Of a stretch of DNA of 64,000 bases, positions 52,640-60,882 are shown piece after piece (positions within the stretch are counted from its first letter, which is position 1; each line of letters begins with the position of its first letter). The notes under the pieces were generated by a model, which ran no database searches, had not been told where the DNA came from, and saw only the letters and a program-made list of their open reading frames with translations. This DNA is from Exilispira sp964581895 (lineage in GTDB: Bacteria; Spirochaetota; JAAYUW01). A program made the position numbers and the translations under genes. The stretch spans positions 1 through 64,000 of the forward strand of contig CAZOPR010000010.1 of NCBI GenBank assembly GCA_964581895.1, read 5' to 3'.

Positions 52640-53479
52640 ATGAAAAAATCTAATTTTGTTTTTGTTTTTATCTTGTTTTTATCTTTTTTATTTATTTTCA
52701 CTTTTCTTGCTTCAAGTATAGATATAATTTCAGATTTTGCTATTGTTGAAGGTGGAGAACATACTTTTTCACTGAATAGTACAAAAGTTAAAATACCAGA
52801 TTTATATGTTCAAAAGCATGAACTTACAAACAAACAACTTGCAGAATTACTTAACTGGGGATATAAGCAGGGATATATAGAAGTATCTAAAGATGAAGTT
52901 TATGAAGTTTATCAGGGAAAATTTCTAATCTACCAATTAAATGAAAAATATAGTGGACTTACTTTTTCAAAGGATAGTTTTTCTGTTAAGAAGAATTTTG
53001 AAAATCTTGCTGCGTCTTATATTAGCTGGTATGGCGCATTAACTTTATCCAATTTTTTTAGTATTATACAGGGTTTTACACCTTGTTATAATATTATAAA
53101 TGGAGAAATGACACCAAAAGGAAATGGTTTTAGAATACCATTTTCTTATGAATGGGAGTACTGTGCTATTGGAGGCAAAAAATCACAAAACTATAAGTTT
53201 AGTGGCTCAAATAATCTTTTAGAAGTTGGCTGGTATGAGAAAAATTCTTCAAATTCCCCTCAGATTGTTATGCAAAAAAAACCAAATGAACTTGGTCTTT
53301 ACGATATGAGTGGAAACCTTTATGAGTGGTGCTTCGAAATGGGGATTTCAGCAGGGGTTTATGCAAGAGGTGGGGCTTTTAATTCAAGTGAAAATCAATG
53401 TCTTGTCTCTTCTTTTTCAGAATTTGACCCTCTTGATTGTCTTATAAATGTTGGTCTAAGATTTTTCAGAACAAAATAA
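52640..53479 (+). CDS. exported FGE-sulfatase-fold (SUMF1-like) protein
   Basis: A 279-residue protein with a signal peptide (residues 1-27) and a formylglycine-generating-enzyme / sulfatase-modifying-factor domain. It opens with FAIVEGGEHTF, then IPDLYVQKHELTNKQLAELLNW, a W-Y-G-A-L-T stretch, FRIPFSYEWEYCAIGG, the hallmark GLYDMSGNLYEWC, GVYARGGAFNS and LINVGLRFFRTK. Many members of this fold in spirochaetes are not FGE enzymes but binding or cofactor-free domains. The catalytic cysteine pair of true FGEs is not evident. The start is placed at 52640, after aggag; an ATG 16 codons upstream lies in the repeat tract. Confidence 0.82.
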   Translation: MKKSNFVFVFILFLSFLFIFTFLASSIDIISDFAIVEGGEHTFSLNSTKVKIPDLYVQKHELTNKQLAELLNWGYKQGYIEVSKDEVYEVYQGKFLIYQLNEKYSGLTFSKDSFSVKKNFENLAASYISWYGALTLSNFFSIIQGFTPCYNIINGEMTPKGNGFRIPFSYEWEYCAIGGKKSQNYKFSGSNNLLEVGWYEKNSSNSPQIVMQKKPNELGLYDMSGNLYEWCFEMGISAGVYARGGAFNSSENQCLVSSFSEFDPLDCLINVGLRFFRTK

Positions 53480-53496
53480 TTTTGGAGGTAAACTTT

Positions 53497-53898
53497 ATGT
53501 CTAGACAGATTATATCCAAAAATGAATATATTCAGATAAAAAATGCTAATATAAAACCTCAAATTAAACAGGATAATTATCTTCAAAGACTTTTTAAGTA
53601 TATACCATCTGAGATAATTTTACTTTTTATAACCTGTGAAAAGATACTATTAAGTCAAAGCGACATACCTATTAACCTTTACTGGTTTATAAGTATATTT
53701 TGTTTTGCTGCAACTCCTTTTTATCTTTTCTTTGTAGCAAAGGTAAAAAAAGTATCTCAGTTAATAATCTCCACTTTATCTTTTGCCGTATGGGTTTTTG
53801 CTATAGGCGGTCCTTTTTCATTTTTAAGATGGTATAAACCTCTGTATGGAGCAATAACCCTCCCATTATTTACTTTTATTGTATCTTTTTTCGGGTAA
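53497..53898 (+). CDS. small integral membrane protein
   Basis: A 133-residue protein. The N-terminal 45 residues are polar (MSRQIISKNEYIQIKNANIK). About three or four membrane helices follow (SEIILLFITCEKILL, NLYWFISIFCFAATPFYLFFVA, LIISTLSFAVWVFAIGG, and a final GAITLPLFTFIVSFFG). The start at 53497 follows a strong tttggaggt RBS. It lies 17 bases after the FGE-fold gene, so the two are co-transcribed. Function unknown. Confidence 0.65.
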   Translation: MSRQIISKNEYIQIKNANIKPQIKQDNYLQRLFKYIPSEIILLFITCEKILLSQSDIPINLYWFISIFCFAATPFYLFFVAKVKKVSQLIISTLSFAVWVFAIGGPFSFLRWYKPLYGAITLPLFTFIVSFFG

Positions 53899-53920
53899 AA
53901 AACTTCTAATTTTTAGTATT

Positions 53921-53957
53921 TCCCCTTTCGAGTTCAGCTCGCTGGTCGATTTTTTTA
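53921..53957. terminator. possible terminator between convergent genes
   Basis: A compact hairpin cgag-ttcag-ctcg (53929-53941) is followed by ctggtcga and a T tract at 53950-53956. The hairpin is short and the T run is displaced, so the call is weak, but the location between two convergent genes fits. Confidence 0.35.
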
Positions 53958-53975
53958 ATAAAAGATTTCTATTCT

Positions 53976-54830
53976 TTAATTTTTCAAATCTTTTAAGTAT
54001 CTTGATACCTTAAAATAAAAAAATAAAGCCCATAAAATTAATGTTATATGAAGTAAATCATTTGCATTAAACCAGATACCTTTTGCCCATAAAATTTCAG
54101 GAATTTTAGAAATGTAAAAACAAAAATATAATATGACTATGAAAAACATAAATAGCCATTCAAAAACAAGTAGTAAATCTAACTTTTCTTTTCTAATTTT
54201 ATAAGAAATCAAGTTTGTTATCAAAAGTATTACAAAGGTAGGACCAGAAAAAAGTACCATAAATTCAAAGGAAACAAGAAATTTATCTGGCAGAAAAGCT
54301 CCCTTAAATAAAAGTGTTGAATATACTATAAAATTCAATAAAGCATATCCTATAATTAATTTTCTAAATTTTCCTTTTGAACTTGAAAAAGATACTGCAA
54401 TTATTATTAAATTTACAGCCATAACAAATAAAAAAAGATAAATAATTTTCCACCAGCTGGTCCATAAGCAAACAGATCTTCCTGCACATTTTATCTCATA
54501 ACTGAATGCTTGATAACTAACTCCTGCACTAAAAGTTGAAATCGCCCATACTATAAATGCTAAAGACCAAAACAAAATAGTTTTTTCGCCTTTATATTTT
54601 TTTAGTAGAAGAATTCCTATGATTAATAAAATGATACCCAAAGAAAAGACAAAAAAACTTGAACTTGGTTCAGCAAATATAAATTTTAACGAACCTATCG
54701 AAACATTAAAGTGAGGATGTGAATTTAGCCATTTTTCTGGAGTCATATCACTTTTTAGTTCTGATAACCTATTACAAGAAGTTAAGAAAAAAATGGATAA
54801 TACCATTATTAGTATTAATGTTTTTTTCAT
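53976..54830 (-). CDS. multi-spanning membrane protein with lipoprotein-type signal
   Basis: A 284-residue protein. The first 20 residues form a lipoprotein signal (lipobox FLTSC, then NRLSE). A periplasmic segment of about 35 residues and seven or so membrane helices follow (FFVFSLGIILLIIGILLL to DLLHITLILWALFFYF). Two cysteines in IKCAGRSVCLWTSWW between helices could form a disulfide. It may belong to the broad group of seven-helix DUF6962-like proteins, but I am not sure. RBS gaggaaaa. Monocistronic. Confidence 0.55.
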   Translation of the reverse strand: MKKTLILIMVLSIFFLTSCNRLSELKSDMTPEKWLNSHPHFNVSIGSLKFIFAEPSSSFFVFSLGIILLIIGILLLKKYKGEKTILFWSLAFIVWAISTFSAGVSYQAFSYEIKCAGRSVCLWTSWWKIIYLFLFVMAVNLIIIAVSFSSSKGKFRKLIIGYALLNFIVYSTLLFKGAFLPDKFLVSFEFMVLFSGPTFVILLITNLISYKIRKEKLDLLLVFEWLFMFFIVILYFCFYISKIPEILWAKGIWFNANDLLHITLILWALFFYFKVSRYLKDLKN

Positions 54831-55201
54831 AATTTTTCCTCTACTTATTATTTTATCAGTACATTTGCTACTTAAAAAATATTTTTATAAATTTACAAAA
54901 TAAATATCTTGACGCTTCTATATATTTTTTTCTAGCGAATATCAAGACAATTTCATAAAAAAATAAGAAATATTGTTCTTCTTAATATTGAAAACCTTTA
55001 AGAAATAATATCTGATATAATTTAAAATATTTTAATAAATTGTTTTTAATTTTCAAGAAAATTTATATGATTGTGCTTATAAAATTTTGAAACTTTACAC
55101 TTATCTCAAAAAAAGAGACTTAACAACAAAAAAATAAATATAGCATCGTCTTTAAAAAAAGAATATAAAGTAGATCAAAATTTAGTATTAAAAAAACATA
55201 T

Positions 55202-55812
55202 TGTTTTTTAAAACTTGAAAAGGTTGATAGTAAAGAAATTACAATGAAAAATTATGCTAAATTATTGAAAATGCTGCTTAATCTGATTATCTATATTGAA
55301 TAGTTATCTATCTTGTATAATAGATTTTCAGAAAATAAAGCTTTTGGAATTGCCTAAATGTCAAAAGAATTTCTCTTCTTACACAAAATCAAAAGGAAAA
55401 GTTAAAAAATATATAAAATAATTTGGCTTTTCAGTATCAATTTATTATACCAATGATTCTAAATAAAACTGTAAAACATAATTAAGCATATTCTCAATTA
55501 ATTAATGATAAAGCAGAAAAATTTTTAAAAAATGTATTAAAATGTTTAGAAATCAAAGAAAGCAAGATTTAAAAGATTTAGAAAATGCATTTATAAGAAG
55601 ATATGAAAGAAAAGTATCTAATACAAATGAAATTAAGTTTACAAGATAAGTATTTTGTAGTTATCAAATATAAAAATTCAATTCTTAAAAATTCAACTCC
55701 AACTTCATTTAAGATAAAAGTAAGAGAAAATCCTTTAAAATTACTAAAAATATATTTTAAAGGTGAACTTTTGATAAAATATAATTTAAGTAAGGATAAA
55801 ATTTATGATTAA
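55202..55812 (+). pseudogene. degenerate integrase-core transposase (ISNCY/IS481-like)
   Basis: Broken frames read, in order, CFLKLEKVDSKEITMKNYAKLL, NRFSENKAFGI, HKIKRKS, then ERKVSNTNEIKF, and in another frame QDKYFVVIKYKN and ENPLKLLKIYFKGELLIKYN. This order fits transposases with an N-terminal helix-turn-helix ('LekVl.GeiT.keAAklL', 'RF...G..GL.H..rGk') and the C-terminal SH3-like end of an rve integrase ('RkV..d.tI.F.gk.Y', 'v.ve....i.IyykGe.i'). The catalytic DDE core is missing. Several stops and at least two shifts make it non-functional. Family assignment is tentative. Confidence 0.5.
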
Positions 55813-56156
55813 AAAATTTATTAAAAGTGTCAAGTTTCATTTTATGAAATATAAGTTAAAATTTTAACTTTGAGCAACAAAGAAAAGTTTTAAGGTTAAG
55901 TCACAGAAAATTTATATAATTTTATGAATTATTTGGTTTGATAAATTCAAAGAAACTCAATAAAAAATAAAATTTATATTTACCCAAAAAAACTATGAAA
56001 TTTCATTTTATCTTAACAATACTATACTTTGGATTATAATACTTGTAAGTACACTATTTAAAAAATTGCGAAGATGGTGGAATAAAAGTTAAGAGATTGA
56101 TATTGTCGAATTAAATGAAAAAAAGAATCAAATTATATAAGCGTTAATATAGGTAT

Positions 56157-56199
56157 GTATTTGGGGAGATGGTGTGGGAAATCTAGTGGCATAAAATAA
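56157..56199. repeat. G-rich element, second copy
   Basis: tatttggggagatggtgtgg followed by gaaatctagtggcataaaat. It shares tttggg, tggtg, a G run, tct and ggcataa, in order and orientation, with 13655-13695. It lies just beyond the 3' end of the ABC ATPase gene and 340 bases after the transposase wreckage. Confidence 0.45.
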
Positions 56200-56213
56200 T
56201 TAATTTGATTGAT

Positions 56214-56891
56214 TTAGTTAATTTTGTAAAGCTTTTCGATTAATTCAGGGATTGTCATATTGCTTTCGATCTGTATCTCTTTGTAATCTTCAAGGGGACT
56301 TTTTGAAAATCGCAGGATTTTGCCACCAATTAAAGGAAGTTCGTCGATATTGTGGGTAATAAGAAGAATAGTTATTTCAGGGTAATTTTGTTTTATGAAT
56401 TCTATTATGTTTTGCTTTGAATTAATATCTATAGACTTAAAGGGTTCATCCAATAAAATTATGTCTGGATTAACAATAAATGCTCTTATAAGAGATACCT
56501 TTGCTTTCATACCGCCAGAAAGTTCATAAGGATAGTATTTTTCATAACCTTTTAAGGATGTGACAGTAAGCCAATCCTCGATTTTTTTATTTATTTCATC
56601 TGTAATCGAAATATTTTTCAATTTAAGGCCAAAAAGAATATTTTCGAGTAAAGTCATATATGGGAAAAGCCTTGATTCCTGAAAGACCACTGAAAAAGGA
56701 AGATTTATCTTAAAAGTTCCGCTAAAATCTCTGTCTATTTTTGATAGTATATTTAATAATGTAGTTTTTCCAGAGCCAGATGGGGCAAATATTGCTATCT
56801 TATCACCTTTTTTTACATCAAAAGATAGATTTTTAAGAACAGTATTTTTGTCATAAGATTTGCAAATTGATTTTACTTCGATTGCATTCAT
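56214..56891 (-). CDS. ABC importer ATPase (SsuB/TauB/NitT type)
   Basis: A 225-residue ATPase. Walker A GPSGSGKTT is seen as APSGSGKTTLLN, the Q-loop as VFQESRLFPYMTLLENI, the signature motif as YELSGGMKAKVSLIRAF, Walker B as IILLDEPFKSID and the H-loop as LLITHNIDE. It energises the permease encoded just upstream. The start is set at the ATG at 56891; a GTG four codons upstream is the alternative. Most similar by eye to the sulfonate/taurine/nitrate importer group. Confidence 0.88.
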   Translation of the reverse strand: MNAIEVKSICKSYDKNTVLKNLSFDVKKGDKIAIFAPSGSGKTTLLNILSKIDRDFSGTFKINLPFSVVFQESRLFPYMTLLENILFGLKLKNISITDEINKKIEDWLTVTSLKGYEKYYPYELSGGMKAKVSLIRAFIVNPDIILLDEPFKSIDINSKQNIIEFIKQNYPEITILLITHNIDELPLIGGKILRFSKSPLEDYKEIQIESNMTIPELIEKLYKIN

Positions 56892-56961
56892 TTCAATCTT
56901 CACTATTTAATTATTCATTTTTAATTAACCACTATCACCTTAAATATTCGCCATAAAGGAA

Positions 56962-57726
56962 TTATTCGCCATAAAGATACTTTTGAAAAAATATAACAAA
57001 AATAAGGTTTATGAAAAATTCATAAAGTACCATAAAAAGAAGGAGTACAATAAGATAAAAAAAGACTTTATCCATTTGAAAGTATATCCTTGCTACATTC
57101 AACAAATAGCCAAGTCCATCCTGTGAACCGATAAATTCTCCAAGAACTACGACCTTTAAGCCAAGACCCATTCCTAAAGTAAGGTTACTTCTAGTTATTG
57201 GTACAAGAGTTGGAAGAAGAAGATACTTTATTATAGAACCATTTTTGCCATCAAAGACTTTAATCACAGCCTCGAGATTTTCATTTCTTTTAAGTAAAAC
57301 ATTTGTGGCATTTATAAAAACAGTTGAAATGGTTAAAGATGCAACAAGTGCAATGGGTGTTAGAGATCCTATACCAGATAGGATAAGGAAGATAATACCA
57401 AGGATTGTCCCGGGGATAACCTGAAAAAGAGCCAAAAATATCAAAAATGTGCTTTGCATTTTTGATGAATGGGTAAATAGACTTAATAATGTACCTAATA
57501 CTAAAGAAATAAAGAATCCAGCAAAGGTTCTGTATATACTTAGCCAAAAATGATGAAAAAAGTCTTCTTCAATGTATTTATTTATATTTCTCAAAACAGA
57601 AAAAGGTGAAGGAATAATATATGGTGGATACATAATAGAAAGTATCCACCATAAAACCAAAAATATTAATAATGCGTAAATGGTATGTTTAATAGAGGAA
57701 AAATAGTTCTTTATATTGTGGGTCAA
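56962..57726 (-). CDS. ABC importer permease (SsuC/TauC type)
   Basis: A 254-residue permease with six membrane helices. The pattern YIIPSPFSVL near the N terminus and the coupling (EAA) loop NLEAVIKVFDGKNGSIIKYLLLPTLVPI are typical of the NitT/TauT importer family. The only suitable start is a TTG at 57726, inside the 3' end of the binding-protein gene (38-base overlap), with aggaatg seven bases upstream. Translation is therefore probably coupled. Confidence 0.85.
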   Translation of the reverse strand: MTHNIKNYFSSIKHTIYALLIFLVLWWILSIMYPPYIIPSPFSVLRNINKYIEEDFFHHFWLSIYRTFAGFFISLVLGTLLSLFTHSSKMQSTFLIFLALFQVIPGTILGIIFLILSGIGSLTPIALVASLTISTVFINATNVLLKRNENLEAVIKVFDGKNGSIIKYLLLPTLVPITRSNLTLGMGLGLKVVVLGEFIGSQDGLGYLLNVARIYFQMDKVFFYLIVLLLFMVLYEFFINLIFVIFFQKYLYGE

Positions 57727-58606
57727 GTGGCATTCCTATTGATTGATAATATGAAAAAACTTCATTCAAAAGATCATTGCTGTAAGATAAACTAAATGTA
57801 GTATTGCCAATAGCCTTAAGTAAAACAGGCTGTGGGAAACTAAAATAAGGCGCAGCAATTTTAACAGCAGTTTGCGGATCGTTTTTAATTAGTTCTATAG
57901 CTTTTGCAAGTTCAGCATGAAGAAGTTTAATATAATCAATATTATTGATTGCCCAACTTTTCATAGCGAAAGCACCAACTTGAGGATAACCATTTTTTTT
58001 GCCTGTTAATTTTTCATAGTACTCCTTAAATCCAAAGGAAACATAAACATTTGGGATAGATGAAGCCATAGTGACGAAAGGCTCTGGAAGAGCCACAATT
58101 TCTGCTTTCCCCTGTTTTAAAAGTTCCAATGAAGAAGGAAAAGGAGAATAAATTGGAGTTATATCTTTTTTATAAGCAAGTCCATCTTTTTCTATAAAAA
58201 ACTTTACTATCTCTTCTATTGGTGAACCTTCAAAAGGGATATAGATAGATTTCCCTTTTAATTCCTTAAAGGAATTTACCTTTAAACCATAGGTTACAAG
58301 ATATGTAAGTCCTGTTACATAAGAGTTTAACATAACAACTGGAGCCTTATTCTTATAAAAATTCATTCCTACATCAAGACCAGTAAAAAGTATCTGTGTT
58401 TCTCCTTTTAAGAAAAGTGCTGAAGCCTGAGAATGATCTGAAAATATAGTGATCTTTGTATTTGGTAGCTTTTCTGCGGCAATAGCAAGAGGAATAGAAG
58501 ATGGTGTAGCAGGTCCCCATATGTTTACGACACTTGTAGCTGTTTCAGAAATAAAAAACAAGCCAACAAAAACTGATAAAAGCAGAATTAATACAAACTT
58601 TTTCAT
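57689..58606 (-). CDS. ABC importer substrate-binding protein (NMT1/SsuA-like)
   Basis: A 305-residue binding protein with a signal peptide (1-24, no lipobox). Domain features: VNIWGPATPSSIPLAIAAEKL (first lobe), KGETQILFTGLDVGMNF, FKELKGKSIYIPFEGSPIEEIV and LLKQGKAEIVALPEPFVTMA, as in SsuA/THI5-like proteins. Substrates of this group include sulfonates, nitrate, thiamine precursors and others; the sequence does not decide. First gene of the binding protein-permease-ATPase operon. RBS ggaggct is strong. Confidence 0.85.
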   Translation of the reverse strand: MKKFVLILLLSVFVGLFFISETATSVVNIWGPATPSSIPLAIAAEKLPNTKITIFSDHSQASALFLKGETQILFTGLDVGMNFYKNKAPVVMLNSYVTGLTYLVTYGLKVNSFKELKGKSIYIPFEGSPIEEIVKFFIEKDGLAYKKDITPIYSPFPSSLELLKQGKAEIVALPEPFVTMASSIPNVYVSFGFKEYYEKLTGKKNGYPQVGAFAMKSWAINNIDYIKLLHAELAKAIELIKNDPQTAVKIAAPYFSFPQPVLLKAIGNTTFSLSYSNDLLNEVFSYYQSIGMPLDPQYKELFFLY

Positions 58607-58742
58607 ATAGAAGCCTCCATAAATAAATCACTTATTTCAAAATAAATCACCTATTTATAGAAATTAAGTGATTTTCTACATAAATAATTTTCTACATAAA
58701 TAATATGTCCAATTTACAAATTAAAGTCAATATCTTATAATA

Positions 58743-58780
58743 AAAAATGACTGCCAAATTTTTCTGGCAGCCATTTTTTT
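58743..58780 (-). terminator. bidirectional intrinsic terminator after the hydrogenase operon
   Basis: aaaaaatgactgcca pairs with tggcagccatttttt around a 7-base loop, with an A tract on one side and a T tract on the other. It is about 50 bases after the stop of the NuoF-like gene. Confidence 0.88.
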
Positions 58781-58831
58781 AATTATCAAAAATAATATAA
58801 TTAAGAAAATTTTAGTCCAAAATAAATTTTC

Positions 58832-60406
58832 CTATGCAAAATAATCTTTTAATTCTTCCCTGAAATACTTATTTGCGGATGAGATAGGAAGTATCAAAGA
58901 TTGCCCTAAGGCACAGAAAGATGCTTTTTCCATTGTCTGAGCAATTTTTATACTATCTTCCCAATCTGTCTCAGAAAGTCTTCTTTTATAAAGATCTATA
59001 GATCTATCAAGAAGAATCTTTGTACCAATTCTACAAGGGCTGCATTTTCCACATGATTCATGAGCAAAAAATTTCATAACAGATCTTAAGAAATCTGGTA
59101 TCTCTGTTTTCTGATCAAGTATCAAAATTGCACCAGAACCAAGAACTGCTGCATATTCACCAAGAGAATCATAATCAAGTGGAGTATCAAGCATCTTATC
59201 TGAAATCAAAGCTCCAGCCGATCCACCTATCTGAGCTGCCTTAAAGACAGAACCAGGTGCCATTCCACCAGCATATTCATTTATTATCTGTCTTAAAGTT
59301 ATACCCATCGGAACTTCGATCAATCCTGGATGATTAACCTTTCCTAATATTGTATATACTTTTGTACCAGGAGCATTTTTTGTACCAAAAGACCTATACC
59401 AATCTGCGCCATTTAGTAAAATATTTGGAACATTTGAAAGTGTTTCTACATTATTTACAACTGTTGGTTTGTTTCTGAATCCTACCTGTCCAGGGAATGG
59501 TGGTTTTGCTCTTGGATGTCCACGCTTCCCTTCCATTGATTCTATAAGAGCTGTTTCTTCACCGCAGACATAAGCACCAGCTCCTTTTCTTATCTCTATA
59601 TCAAAAGAAAAGTTTGAACCAAAGATATTGTTACCAAGAAAACCATACTCTTTTGCATCTTTTATAGCTTTAGCAAGTCTCTGTATTGATAGATTATATT
59701 CACCTCTAATATAAACATAACCTTTAACAGCCCCTACCGCATATCCACAGATTGCCATACCTTCAATAAGCTTATGAGGATCTCCTTCAAGTATAAGCCT
59801 ATCCTTAAAAGTTCCTGGTTCTCCTTCATCAGCATTACAAACGACATATTTATCCCCAGAAAGAGGAGCAGTAAAGCTCCATTTTAAGCCAGTTGGAAAG
59901 CCAGCCCCACCTCTACCTCTTAAACCAGATTTTTTAACTTCTTCGACTACATCGTTTGGTTTCATTGTTGTTACAACTTTTCCAAGCGCCTCGTAGCCCA
60001 TCGTAGCGATATATTCTTCTATTGATTCTGGATTTATAACGCCAGCTCTTTCAAGAACTATTCTGCTTTGCTTTTTTAATGTCTCTCTTGTTGGGGTAAT
60101 AGAAATATTTGGGATTTCGAAAGATTCTGTCAATACAAGTCTTTTTACTGGTCTACCTTTCAAAAGATGTTCATTTACAATCTCTTTAACATCATTAACA
60201 GTAACATTTGTATATAAAACTGAATCTGGAAATACAAGAATAATGACACCTTTACCTATCAAATTCACTGAACCAGTTTCAGAGATTTTTACTTCTTCCA
60301 AAAGATTTGCAGATTTAATCTCTTTTTCAAACTCATATTTTACAGCATAAGCCCCAGCATCGATTGTGTTTTGATCTATAACGAAAAGAAGATGTGTTCT
60401 ATACAT
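58832..60406 (-). CDS. hydB: NADH-binding hydrogenase subunit HydB (NuoF-like)
   Basis: A 524-residue NuoF-type subunit binding FMN, NADH and one [4Fe-4S] cluster. Motifs: GLRGRGGAGFPTGLKW (FMN/NADH), CNADEGEPGTFKDR, GAGAYVCGEETALIESMEG, and the cluster motif ESCGKCSPCRIGT with distal SFCALGQ. Residues 1-95 keep the thioredoxin-like fold pattern of HydB N termini (VIILVFPDSVLY, VKEIVNEHLLKGRPVKRL), but all four 2Fe-2S cysteines are gone. The C-terminal 2x[4Fe-4S] ferredoxin domain of bifurcating HydB (about 600 residues) is absent too. Starts 8 bases inside the end of hydC. Confidence 0.9.
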   Translation of the reverse strand: MYRTHLLFVIDQNTIDAGAYAVKYEFEKEIKSANLLEEVKISETGSVNLIGKGVIILVFPDSVLYTNVTVNDVKEIVNEHLLKGRPVKRLVLTESFEIPNISITPTRETLKKQSRIVLERAGVINPESIEEYIATMGYEALGKVVTTMKPNDVVEEVKKSGLRGRGGAGFPTGLKWSFTAPLSGDKYVVCNADEGEPGTFKDRLILEGDPHKLIEGMAICGYAVGAVKGYVYIRGEYNLSIQRLAKAIKDAKEYGFLGNNIFGSNFSFDIEIRKGAGAYVCGEETALIESMEGKRGHPRAKPPFPGQVGFRNKPTVVNNVETLSNVPNILLNGADWYRSFGTKNAPGTKVYTILGKVNHPGLIEVPMGITLRQIINEYAGGMAPGSVFKAAQIGGSAGALISDKMLDTPLDYDSLGEYAAVLGSGAILILDQKTEIPDFLRSVMKFFAHESCGKCSPCRIGTKILLDRSIDLYKRRLSETDWEDSIKIAQTMEKASFCALGQSLILPISSANKYFREELKDYFA

Positions 60407-60866
60407 TTGAACCCCCTTTTCTAAGGCTATCGATAATCTGCTTTATCTTTTCTTTTGTAAGATTTCCATAAACAGTATCATTTATCATGCAAGCTGGAGC
60501 AACACCACATACACCAAGACATGCACTTGTTTCAAGAGTAAAAAGTTTATCTTTTGTAGTATCGCCGATATGTTCAAGTCCTAAAATCTCTTTAAACTCT
60601 TTTAAAATATCTAAAGCTCCCATGACATGACATGGTGCTGATTCGCAGACTCTTATAATATACTTGCCTCTTGGTTCAAGGCTATACATTGAATAAAATG
60701 TTGCCACACCTTGAACTTTTGAAACTGGCATACCAAGATATTTTGCAACTTCCTGCAAATCTTTGAAGGATAAGAAATGTTCAGGCTTTGAATCCTGTAT
60801 ATCATGAAGAATAAAAAGAAGATTCTCTGGATCAGGGGCGTATTTTTCTATTATTTTTTTATCCAT
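60399..60866 (-). CDS. hydC: hydrogenase subunit HydC (NuoE-like)
   Basis: A 155-residue thioredoxin-like [2Fe-2S] protein that shuttles electrons between HydB and HydA. The four ligands are in RVCESAPCHVMG and TSACLGVCGVAPAC (C-x4-C ... C-x3-C). The helical N-terminal part VQGVATFYSMYS is typical of NuoE. RBS ggaggcg precedes the ATG. It lies between hydA and hydB, 16 bases after hydA. Confidence 0.93.
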   Translation of the reverse strand: MDKKIIEKYAPDPENLLFILHDIQDSKPEHFLSFKDLQEVAKYLGMPVSKVQGVATFYSMYSLEPRGKYIIRVCESAPCHVMGALDILKEFKEILGLEHIGDTTKDKLFTLETSACLGVCGVAPACMINDTVYGNLTKEKIKQIIDSLRKGGSNV

Positions 60867-60882
60867 TTTCGCCTCCTATCAA

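Larger units (their letters stand above)
54831..56213. other. gene-poor stretch with transposase wreckage
   Basis: No intact gene. The plus strand holds fragments of a transposase at 55202-55812. The rest (54831-55200 and 55815-56150) is AT-rich with scattered stops. A G-rich element lies at its right edge. Inverted repeats bounding the wreckage could not be found. Confidence 0.55.
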
